Positions 1 to 9,655 of a stretch of 64,000 bases of DNA are shown here, in pieces; positions within the stretch are counted from its first letter, which is position 1, and the number at the start of each line of letters is the position of its first letter. Under the pieces are notes generated by a model that was given only the letters and a program-made list of their open reading frames with translations, did not search any database and had not been told where the DNA came from. A program made the position numbers and the translations under genes. The stretch comes from Bondarzewia mesenterica. Lineage: Eukaryota; Basidiomycota; Agaricomycetes; Russulales; Bondarzewiaceae. Where the stretch lies: assembly GCA_004802705.1 (NCBI GenBank), contig SGPL01000066.1, positions 1 to 64,000 of the forward strand, written 5' to 3'.

Positions 1-164
1 TCATCGCGCGTCGTTTTTGAGGTGTGCCGCTGCACAGTTGCTGAACCTGGGAGTGCGGGGCGTTCGGGGGCCGTGGCGGATGCACCACGAAGGGTCCCCG
101 AGCGTCGATGCACCGCATCCTGTGATGGTGTTATAGGAGAGATAGGAGACTCTCCTCTCCTTAA

Positions 165-247
165 CTCACACCATCACCTCGCCAGGTTCGTATGCTCTCG
201 TTGTTGTCTGCGACGCTCCGCAGCTCACATTCATCACCTCGCCAGGT
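165..247. repeat. Short direct repeat pair near the left edge
   Basis: A 23-24 nt string (ctcaca, one or two variable bases, then catcacctcgccaggt) occurs at 165-187 and again at 224-247, about 60 bp apart. The spacer does not repeat. No gene was recognised in 1-660; the open frames there lack homology I recognise and overlap one another in several frames. Confidence 0.6.
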
Positions 248-660
248 GTCGCGCCGTTGTTGGCTTTGCCCACCCTTTCCCACCCACGAGTTTTTCTTGT
301 CTTGTATGAGTATGCCGTTCACTGTCAATCCATGAGATTATCACGTACGATTACGCCGCTTAAGTTTTCTCTTTCTTCTGCTATCTATTGTATTGATATG
401 CCGCTGCATGTACATCATTATTGCCCTTTCTCGCGCTTTATTGTTATGGTCCTGACTCGGTCGTCTGCTCGTTCCAGCCAATACACGCGCTTCTCGGTTG
501 GCGCTCTCCTCACGGGGGGCGTCGTATTTTGCCTATAACGGAGCTTGAGGTGCGAAACCGATTAGGCTCAATAGAGATGAGAGGAGCCATTGTAACAGAC
601 AATCATCCCTGGGATAGATGTGACAGAGTCACAAATTCCGCTTTGAACGCGAACCTGCAC

Positions 661-1300
661 GTTATTATGCAACACCCTGTATCGCTTTCTCTTCCACTCC
701 ATCGCCACATCAACAGTGCCTCTGTCTCTCATCTCCTCGAGCACACGTCGTGGCCCCGCCTGCATACCCTCCGTCTCATCAGCGGTCTCGGGTGTTCTTC
801 AGCCTCACTCGTGCAGTTCTTGAAGGTGCATCCAGGCATTGAGGAGCTCGTGCTCGGTCGCATGCTGCCGGGACGTTCGTGGGAGGAATTCGGGCTGGCC
901 CTGCATGGTGCTGAAGAGGGCGCAGAAGACAAGCCTGTCCTGCCGCGCTTGAAGACGCTTGAATGTTCATCGGCGCAGGCCGCTGCGCTCCTTATGCGCC
1001 CCACTGATACTTACGCTCGAGACGCTGTCAGGCGTGGAGATGCACTACATGATCGCGTTGGACGACTATTTCAGCTGGGTCGACGAGTGGGAGGTCCGAG
1101 GAGGAGCACGCAGAGGACCCTGAAGAAGACGGAAGTATTCCCTCCCCATGGAGGGACCATTTACTTACACGGCTCCAGGCGTGTCCCTCCGTACGGCGTC
1201 TGGGTGTGTTCAATCGAGCTGGAGCAGACATCCGACAGCTAGACGTCCTTGCGACGATGACGATGACTCCGCATTTGACCAGGCTGAATATCACGGTCGT
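661..1300 (+). pseudogene. Broken duplicate of the F-box/LRR-like gene at 5999-7850
   Basis: This stretch aligns closely, by eye above 90 percent, with exon 3 of the intact F-box-type gene downstream (6853-7497). Shared protein strings include SASLVQFLK, HPGIEELVLGRMLPG and EEFGLALHGAEEGAED. It cannot be translated through. A net 4-nt insertion near 1007-1016 (after the LLMRP motif) and a 7-nt insertion near 1090 shift the frame, and small indels follow near 1130 and 1255. Exons 1, 2 and 4 of the intact gene have no counterpart here, and similarity stops abruptly near 1300 in the VVASD motif. I read it as a partial tandem copy that is no longer functional. The intact gene lies about 5.5 kb to the right. 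Confidence 0.82.
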
Positions 1301-1569
1301 TGCGTCGGATGGGACCCAACCTCCGTCGCGTTGCCCGCGATGGACCGGTCGGTATCGTCATCAAGTTTGAGGACGAGGACGATGTCGTCCGCCAGGCTAG
1401 CGATTCTGTATACGACCTTGCTGCCGCCGTTTTCACGGAAGACATCACCAGAGCCTTGAAGGTGGCCCACAGGCTCAAAGCTGAGACGACCTGGGTCTGT
1501 CTTTCTCTTTTCGATAACACGGATAGCCTTACTGATTTCGTGCATGTTCCGCGACTACTTTCAGGTTAA
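1300..1569 (+). other. Open frame adjoining the F-box fragment, unknown
   Basis: An 89-codon frame begins right where similarity to the intact F-box gene ends. It contains acidic and helical-looking stretches such as FEDEDDVVRQA and EDITRALKVAHRL and ends with a stop at 1569. The composition is protein-like and matches neither exon 4 of the intact paralogue nor any family I recognise. It may be the 3' exon of a different F-box relative joined to the duplicated fragment by rearrangement, or chance. The sequence from 1570 to about 2340 holds no gene I can support. Confidence 0.25.
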
Positions 1570-2340
1570 CTGCGCAAACCAGCTACACGTGCAAATTCCA
1601 CTTGGTGGCTATAAGACGTCGTGCATTGGACGAGAGCTCTCCACCCTCACGAGCATCTTTGTCCATTCACTCCCCCTCCTCCTACACCATCACGCGCCCC
1701 TCACTCACCACCCCTCGTCTCGCACGCCTACACATGGCAGCACCTACGTGATAGCAGTGTCGTCGCTTCCAGGCGGTATGCACTACCGTGGAACCCATCC
1801 ATCTTCCCTGCTCGCTTAGCGCGCATACTTGGGACGATAGACATATTCACGATGATTTTGGCACCAGAATGATGCCGCCTCGTGGGCGTTCCTGGGAATT
1901 TGGCTCTTCGCGTCGACGGACTTGCAGCCGTTCGCCATCGCCCTCGCCTTCTCGCGCACGGAGGACGCTCTCGCCGCCCATGTTAATCAAGGATAGTTGG
2001 GCTCCAGATGTCCGAGGGAGAAGGCGGACACACGAGTTGGATTGGGTGGAGTGACGATAGGGTGTATGGGTATGGGTAGAGTGGTCTGACGGAAAGGGAA
2101 CGTGGTCTGAGGCGGGAGCGGCAGTGTGGCAGAGAGGCTCGAGACGGCGAGACAAGCTAAAGCATCACGCTTTGCACGCTCAACTCGAGGAACGTCGCCG
2201 ACTACTATGCGTCCTCCAGCTGCAGAACCACAACCGACGGCGGTACACTCACGAGGATGAGCAGGAGGCGCTCATCGCGCTTGGATTCAGAAAGAATGGG
2301 CCGCTCAGCATGGATTTGGTGACGATGTTGAAGACGAGTT

Positions 2341-3310
2341 CGGAGATGGCGGCGTTGTTCGTGAGGTGCTCAAGCATGATACTGTGGAGGAGGTTGCGCT
2401 CTGCGATATCGATGAGGTCCTTGCCATCAACAGAAGCTGCCTTCTGTGTTTGCTCACTGTCATCCATAGGCCGTCGTTCGTGTTTCCAAGCAATTCCTCC
2501 CCCACATGTCCTCTCTCCTCACTTCTCCCAAAGTCAACGTTTTTATCAAAGACGGTTTCAAGTTCCTTGCTGAAAAGATCTCCACCTACGATGTTATCAT
2601 CACCGACTCATCTGATCCTGTCGGACGCGCCGCTTCTCTTTTCGGCGAACCTTACTTCTGGCTTCTGCACGACGCGCTTACTCCTGGAGGCCATCTCTAC
2701 TTAATCTGAGTGTCTCTGGCTCCATCTCCCACTGATCCAGGAGCTCCACAAGACGACGTGCAAGATCTTCCCTATTAACGAATATGCTTATACCACCATC
2801 CCGACGTACCCGTCTGGACAGATCAGTTTCGTCTTCTGCTCCGAGGAGTCGGACAGGGACCTTAAGACGCCTGTACGCGCAAGGTACCGTACACCAAGTA
2901 TTACAACGGGGCGATCCATAACTCGGCGTTCACACTTCCCGAGTTTGGACGCGCATTGATTGAGGAGGGAAAGAACATCGTCCCCAAGCTCGGGCGCGCC
3001 GCGCGTGCGGAGGTGGAGAGCAGCAAGCCAAAGATGAAGGTGCTATTCCTCGGCAGCAGTTTCGTTGCCCGCCCCTGCGCAGAATAGTCGTTCGTGAGCT
3101 GACAGTTGGTGGGTGCCCCGCATATCACTGTATATGCTCTGTCTCATGACAATCGTAGCCTGTAGGACGCTCGAAAGCGCCAAAGCTCTGTCAGAAGGCC
3201 TTCCGAGCTCTCGTGCTATCTCTCTTGATGTCCACTCAACGCCTGATCTCCCGCGCGACGTCGCGGCCTATGAACGACACGTTTAAAGAGGGCCCGTTGA
3301 CACTGCTCGG
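2341..3310 (+). pseudogene. Remnant of a spermidine synthase-saccharopine dehydrogenase fusion gene
   Basis: Conserved spermidine synthase pieces appear in order: GDGGVVREVLKHDTVEEV (from about 2344), an intron at 2417-2469 with good GT/AG ends, then [36 protein letters not shown] and INEYAYTTIPTYPSGQI. After about 2925 the sequence gives the start of saccharopine dehydrogenase: LGRAARAE, KVLFLGSSFVARP and, near 3170, RTLESAKALSEGLP. Basidiomycetes carry these enzymes as one fused protein, which catalyses a polyamine step and the last-but-one lysine step. This copy is dead. The N-terminal substrate half is missing, a stop breaks the frame at about 2707 after GGHLYLI, a 1-nt shift lies near 2880, another stop follows FVARP, and the remaining roughly 400 dehydrogenase residues are absent. 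An intact copy is presumably elsewhere in the genome. Confidence 0.85.
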
Positions 3311-3718
3311 TATCGCCATGAAATTATTCGACAACCGAAAACGGAGGAGGATGCGGAACACGCGATGTCAACACACATGTGGGAACAGGTGGTGCCCGTT
3401 AGGGCTGTGCTATATACTTTAATTTCTTACTACATAAACTGATCGCTTTTGCATGACGTTTTCGGATTCGTGCTCGTCAAGAAGGTTTGCGGCCTACTCT
3501 CATGTGGCTTGAATAGGGCCAGCTTAAAATTGACAGTCGCAGCGGTGGACAATTCATCTGTAGTCAGATCACCAGTTCCAGCGATTGGAGGTGTCGTGAA
3601 TAAAAGTCGTCATTATGCCTATTCAATATTATTTAATAGAGAGCAATTGAGTTGTAAGAGATTGCGAATCCACGTCGTGGACAGCTCCATTGCATCATTC
3701 CCATCATTGCACCATTCC

Positions 3719-4372
3719 TCAGATATCCGTGCCCTGTCGTTATCGGACACTCGTAAGCAACGCGAAGGAAGATGCAACTGAGCAACGGCTTACCCCGAAG
3801 ATGACGGCGTGGCTTGCGCTGAAAATCTTTCCAGGCTGACCCTTGCCAGGCGAGTGTTTCGAAGCAGTCTTGTAGGCGTGGCCAACGCAAGTGCCACCGC
3901 AAGCGGCCGCGGTGAACTGGAAAGTCGCGTGAGACTCGGGATCCTTACTCGTGTGGAAGTCGTTGGTGACGGTGACTGCCAGGCTCCCGCTGAGATCGAG
4001 GGGCGCCGACGCGGCCTTGAGGACGACCGAAACGCGCGCGGACGCGGCGTCTTGAAGCTTGACTCTCGCGGCTTGGTTAGCCTTGGCTTTCTTAATCTTC
4101 TTTTCCTGAGCAGCGACGACCTTCTTTGGCGAGCCCGCAGGTGCAGGTGGAGGGATGACGATGTTGGCCAGATCGTTGGTGAACGTGAAGTGAGGGGTGA
4201 CAGAGCGCCGCGCAAGGCTAACATCGGCATCAACCTGAGGCTAGCATCCAGTTTAGAATTTCTTCCCCACGCTAAGAGAACGGCAAAAAAAATTCACCTC
4301 GGGCACAGGTGCTGCTAAGACTGTGGTGGAGAGCAGCAGAGAGCAGAAAGCGATAATGTACTTGAACTGCAT
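3719..4372 (-). CDS. Small secreted protein, unknown function
   Basis: Three exons read on the minus strand: 4298-4372, 3794-4234 and 3719-3733, all phase 0, giving about 177 residues. Exon 1 is almost exactly a signal peptide: MQFKYIIAFCSLLLSTTVLA followed by a likely cleavage site before APVPE. Exon 2 has a Pro/Ala-rich linker, a lysine-rich stretch (EKKIKKAKA) and a C-terminal half with strand-like segments (SLAVTVTNDF, SHATFQF) and two cysteines in ACGGTCVG, which could form a disulfide. The last exon adds only GTDI. If the final intron is not spliced, the frame instead ends about 50 nt further in. I recognise no enzyme family; size and signal peptide fit the lineage-specific small secreted proteins common in Agaricomycetes. 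A decayed relative lies near 8105-8325. Confidence 0.75.
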
Positions 4373-5998
4373 GATGAGTGTTGCAAATTAAAGGAGAATG
4401 AGGGAAAGTAGAGGCAAAGGACGAGAATGAAATGAGAACTAGTTCAAGGAGGTTGGGGGATGAGATGTTACGGACGCTGGGGAATACGATACTTGCTCAC
4501 CGACATTTTATAGGAAACCAGAATGCAAAGGCGGCAAGATCGATTGATAGCTCCTTCCAAGGCTGTATCGGGTCGGACTCCAATGAAACATGCATCACCA
4601 AGGTGCCGAGGACTAAAAAATGATGATGAGGGAGAAGCTTCCGGTCAATCGACCATCCGAGGATAATTAGAATGATTGATCAGATTCAGTGATGGCTCGC
4701 TGACAGAATAACCAGACGCGACGCGAGCATTCTATCATATATATGAGCCTGTCCAGCGACTGAGTATCGTTTGGAACTTATACCTTCGAATGAGAACTTG
4801 AAATAATGAAACACAGTGTTTCTCAATGGTAGGTGGTGAGGCACGTAGTCAGTGCAGACCAGTTGCGCCCAACACGGAAGAAAAGAACACATCGTAGGAC
4901 ATACTCACGGTGAAACTGCTGTGAAACGTCAGTTAAGCATATTTCCAAGATCAGAATATGACTCATTTCCAGTAGTTTCCTAGCCTTCCCCAGCAGCGGG
5001 TCCAGCGCTGCTCGGGAAAGCCGGACAACTTTGATTGATAGTCTGTGTCATGTGGTGAGTCACGACTGCACTCAGACTAGCGCTCTGTGAGAATGAGTTC
5101 TTGGAGGTCGCCAAGAACGTACAGTATCCCACTCTAGTTCATCCTGCGCACCTTCATCGATCATCAGTAAGTAACTCAGTTTTGTTTCTGTCGAGAGAGG
5201 GTGGCAGCATGACCGCTCGCAGAGATGTTCAGCCAAGTAAGATACTCTCGTAGAGATCGTTCGAAGTGGAGTGAATCGCTGCAATGATCGTAGAGGTTGC
5301 AACTTACCGTCGGAGGATGAAAATACTGCTCCGCGATGCGGCGCACGAAAAGATCGTAAGTCCTGCGTATAAGGAAAAACTCGGACAAAACTTGAACAAC
5401 ATGAAGAGGGTCGACATTATGTCTTCACATAATCGAATAAGAACGATTGAAATACCACTATTGTAAGAGTGGAGGACACGGCGAACGCGAGAGCGATGCC
5501 ATGCCATGGAGTCGGCATGGACGATCCAGTCGCACACCTTCTGTCGTTGTGCAAGTTCCTCCGACTAGTTGGGCATCGAGCATCTCCTGTTGATTCATCA
5601 CTCTGTATGATATCTGGTCCCTAGCGCTTGGATGGACTTGACGCAGACTCGAGCGGCAACTTCCACCGACTTTTCAAAACGAAAAAAAAGGAAATCTCAC
5701 GTCCTCCGAGACCTCCGAGTCGACTGTTTCCGACATCAAACCAATATTGATAATTGCACTGATCGCGCGCTCTGGAAAACCTCATTTCCTTCCGGATCAT
5801 GATGCAGTGCGTTGTCGAAAATCTGAAACCATTCAACGTTCAACGTCCTCGAGGCCTTGAGGCCTTGAGTTCCGATGCAGCCAATTGTCGTGATGCGATG
5901 GCATCAAGACATTTGATTGTCGATTAAGTCGCCTGGTAGCGTAGTACAAATTGCAGCCACTGCAGTACTCCTTGGCAACCTAGTATTACCGACTCATC
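4373..5998. other. Intergenic, with possible minus-strand coding remnants
   Basis: No complete gene is supported. On the minus strand between about 5560 and 5130 two adjacent stretches look protein-like and could be exons split by a short intron: one with CDWIVHADSMAWHRSRVRR and IVLIRLCEDIM, the next with FFLIRRTYDLFVRRIAEQ, separated by an AT-rich spacer with plausible GT/AG ends near 5400-5440. I do not recognise the family and cannot find a convincing start or end. The rest is unremarkable. Confidence 0.3.
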
Positions 5999-7850
5999 AT
6001 GTCCTCCCCAGCCCCCCGCAAGCTCAACCTCCTCAGCCTACCACCCGAAATCGTAGACGAAATCGTAACTGAAATTCCCTCTCCGAAAACACTCCTCGCA
6101 TTGTCCAAGTCTTCCAAATCTCTTGCCGCGTTGGTCATTCCACATCATCTTTACTTCCGCGTCATCCGCGCGTCCTTCCTCCGCTCGCACCTCTGGGAGC
6201 GCTTAGCCAGAGACGAACTGCATGCCGCTAACGTGCATTCGCTGACAGTCTTAAAGAATGACGCGGACTTCCCACCACTCTCTCCGGACGAGTACGACGT
6301 TGCTGAACGACTTCCCCCGTTTCCTGAGTCTGAAAGCGAGATGGGTTGGGAAGCTGGCAGGCCACTCGCACGGGCGCAGGCCACCTTCGACATTGAAATC
6401 GAGACTATGCTCGTGTCCGCGCTTCGACATATGGTGCACTTGAATGAATTTGCGTGGTACCGTGAGCCCTCGCCAATCCTTACCGGCGAGGATGACATCT
6501 GGAGCACACTTCAGAGATTGAAGACGGTAAGAAACTTAGATATCCTCGACAAGCCGTCCGGTGTGAATAGCAATGGGCCAAAGAAGGGAATCATCTTTTC
6601 TGATACAGTGAGTTCTGTTCGTTTCCTCAGCCACTGGGAAACCTCATAATGACGGTAATACTTGCATTTAGTTCTTGCGTCTCAGTGGGTTCACGACCCT
6701 CAAATTACACTCGTCCGCACTGGAAGATCTGGACGATGAACCTGACGTGACGTCCCTTATCGATATGCTCGAGCATAATTGTCCTGATCTCGAGGTGAGT
6801 GAACAAGATCTGTTAATCCCCGATGAAAAGCCAAAACAAGCGAACTATTCAGTCACTATCCCTTTCTCTTCAACTCTATCGTCACATCAACACCGCCTCT
6901 GTCTCTCACCTCCTCTCGCACACGTCATGGCCCCGCCTGCACACCCTCCGTCTCACCAACGGTCTAGGGTGTTCATCAGCCTCACTCGTGCAGTTCTTGA
7001 AGGCGCATCCAGGCATTGAGGAGCTCGTGCTCGGTCGCATGCTGCCGGGACGGTCGTGGGAGGAATTCGGGCTGGCGCTGCATGGTGCTGAAGAGGGCGC
7101 AGAAGACAAGCCTGTCCTGCCGCGCTTGAAGATGCTCGAATGCTCATCAGCGCAGGCCGCTGCACTCCTTATGCGCCCCATTGAGACGCTCGAGACGCTG
7201 TCGGGCGTGGAGGTGCACGACACGATCGCGTTGGACGACTATTTCAGCTGGGACGACGAGTGGGAGGAGGAGCACGCAGAGGATCCTGAAGAAGATGGGA
7301 GTGAACCTATTCCCTCCCCATGGAGAGACCAATTCCTTACACGGCTCCGGGCGTGTCCCTCCGTACGGCGTTTGGGTGTGTTCAATCGAGCTGGAGCAGA
7401 CATCAGACAGCTAGACGTCCTTGCGACGGTGACTCCGCATTTAACCAGACTGGATATCACGGTTGTTGCGTCGGATCTCCCGTCAGATATTGATATTGTG
7501 AGCGATACACAAGTATTTCCGCAGTTTTAAATTATTGATTTGAACTTCTGCAGGACCACTGGTGTGCGCTGTACGCGCTGTTCCCCTCTTTGCATACCAT
7601 CGCAGCCGGCCATCTCGTCAATCTCAGCCCATTCTACTTCCACCACATGATACAAAAGAACAAGGACAATATCCAGAAACTTGCACGCGCTTGCCCACGG
7701 TTGAAGGTGTTGGTTAGTGGAGACTGGAAGGCTGTCATCATCAGTCGAGATGGCGTGGGCAAGGAAGGTGAGCTTGCCAGATGGGTCGTCAGAAAAGTGA
7801 GTGAGAGCGAAGAAGGGGGAAGTAACGAGGAGGAGATCTATGGCTCCTGA
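5999..7850 (+). CDS. F-box/LRR-like protein
   Basis: Four exons (5999-6607, 6672-6794, 6853-7497, 7554-7850), all phase 0 with clean GT/AG ends, encode about 557 residues. The N-terminus has an F-box-like motif (LNLLSLPPEIVDEI, then PSPKTLLALSKSSKSLAAL) as in substrate adaptors of SCF ubiquitin ligases. The rest has leucine-spaced segments typical of the degenerate LRR part of fungal F-box proteins (LHTLRLTNGL, IEELVLGRML, VRRLGVFNRAG, LTRLDITVV) and an acidic insert near residues 350-370 (DDEWEEEHAEDPEEDG). Such families are large and fast-evolving in Agaricomycetes, and their substrates are generally unknown. The start is the ATG just before the F-box. A frameshifted copy of exon 3 lies at 661-1300, so this is the surviving member of a local duplication. 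Confidence 0.82.
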
Positions 7851-8104
7851 AGGCGAGGGCCATACTAGTTGTGTAAGTATTTTTGAGAATTTCCAGTCTA
7901 GAAGCGCAAGGTTGCTGCAGGGTACTACATACCTGACGTCGATATAGTTGTCTGAAATATTTATGGCCTCACGAGGATTTCCCGAATGTCGGTCCTGACA
8001 CTCCCAAACTTTCCAGTTGCTCGAAAACTGGGATCTACCCCGTCTGGTACATAATGCTGTCACCGCTATACTATTACTAATCGTTCAACAAGCCCCTTCA
8101 ATTC

Positions 8105-8325
8105 GCACCTGCTAATATTTCCATTCCCTGTCGTTTCCGGATACTCATGAACAATACAATAGATATTGCAAGATGATGGCGTGTTTTGCGCCAATGATCT
8201 TGCCAGGTGCAATTCCGGATCTCGGTTTCAATATTCAATCTCAGCTCGGTCCCTGCCGATTGTGACAGCTAACCGCAAGCTCCTGGAACTAGCAGGCTCC
8301 CGTGACTACGTCACGGTGTTTTACA
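8105..8325 (-). pseudogene. Probable decayed copy of the small secreted protein gene
   Basis: On the minus strand the peptide PGKIIGAKHAII corresponds to PGKIFSASHAVIF near the end of exon 2 of the gene at 3719-4372. Nucleotide similarity continues into the following intron and tail (ccctgtcgtt and the sequence after it). Upstream, GGGAGCCTG, TTCCAG and GCTTGCGGT occur in the same order as in the intact gene, but the intervening sequence is deleted and no reading frame spans the region. No signal-peptide exon was found. Confidence 0.5.
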
Positions 8326-9655
8326 GAATGGATAATTTAGATGTTTTCATGCAAGTTGACACAACTATGAGTGATACAGTTTGAGCTATATTTACAATAT
8401 GTGCAGCAAGCATTTGAGTAGAAATGCCATCCAAATTCAATCTGCATGTGAATTATGCCAACGGAGACATCGGTGCAAGCTTGCGTCACTTTGACAATTG
8501 GCCATTCTTGGTGTCTGAGCTCGGGAAAGCGAATCACTTTCTCGGACTGCCGGACACAGAAGTGCCTGCTGCGGATATGGGTAACTATCAGTAGGAAAGC
8601 GAAGGAAACACCGTTCATGATGGTGACCTACCAGCTGACGACCTGGTTCTAGTGCGGTGTTGCCTCATCGAGGGCTCAACAGTAATGTTGGTTTCCATCA
8701 AGTTGGTGCCTCCGACCATCTACAAGATGCTCAGTGCTGCCAAATTTCGACAGATAGCTGGTGCTGATGCAGCGTGATGGGAGGATTACTCTTTAACTTG
8801 GACGAAGCATTAAAACTGTTGAACTCAGAGCAGGGATTGACATAGTTACCCGTTCCTTGAGTACCATTATTGGATATCTCTGCAAAGCTACCGGTGTCTT
8901 TGTCGGTGGACCCAACAGTGGCCGATATGTCAGGTCCTGAGTTGCTACTTTGAGAAAGGAAGCAGAAAGTTGTTTTCCGACTTACTTTTGTATCAATTTT
9001 TGATGCAGCGAACCTTTGTTCTAGCTCATGTAGTCATTCGGAATGTCATGTTGGTTGCTCCACATCGTGGAAGTTGCTTGCAGCAGTGCAATTAATCCTT
9101 CGACGTGGTTGTTTCCTTGCGAAAACGGCGTCAGCTGTGCGGACCGCGGTGGTGCTAATCAGGTTCTAGAAGACGCTCACATGTGGTCAGCGAATAGACG
9201 CGTTTTTTCTGTTTGTTTTTTGTTTTTTTGCTCACAGCGTTGTACCTGGGAGGCGCTGGCAACAGTAAGACGCGTCGCAGGTAGGAAGTGGGACGTTGGC
9301 AGCTCGCAGCGTCGTCGTCGTGGTGAGCGACGCTCGAGACGACTGGAAAAGGCGATTTCGTCCGAATCAGGGATTGTGGGAGCGATCACGTGATCCGCTC
9401 TGAATTAATATTAAGAATTGACTAATCTGGATCCACGGTAGCGACCTACACAGAAGACAGTCGTTCTGTGCTGGAATTGACCAACTTGAAGACCTCACAC
9501 AGGAGGCTCTTCGAGAGTTGAAACTGCTTCGAGAAGTTGAGTTCATCTTTGTTGTGGCTCAAGCCAACTCAACGAATACATTATTAGGCGCTAACCTTCA
9601 AACGGCGTGGCTCTATACTAGAGTCGGACAGTCGTATTTCTGTGACTAGGTTAGG
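8326..9655. other. Intergenic
   Basis: No gene is supported. A single frame with no stop runs from about 9420 to 9650 on the plus strand and includes the helical-looking string EDLTQEALRELKLLREVEF. It has no upstream methionine and no family I recognise, and may be a remnant or the 5' leader of the monooxygenase gene. T-rich tracts lie near 9208-9230. Confidence 0.4.
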
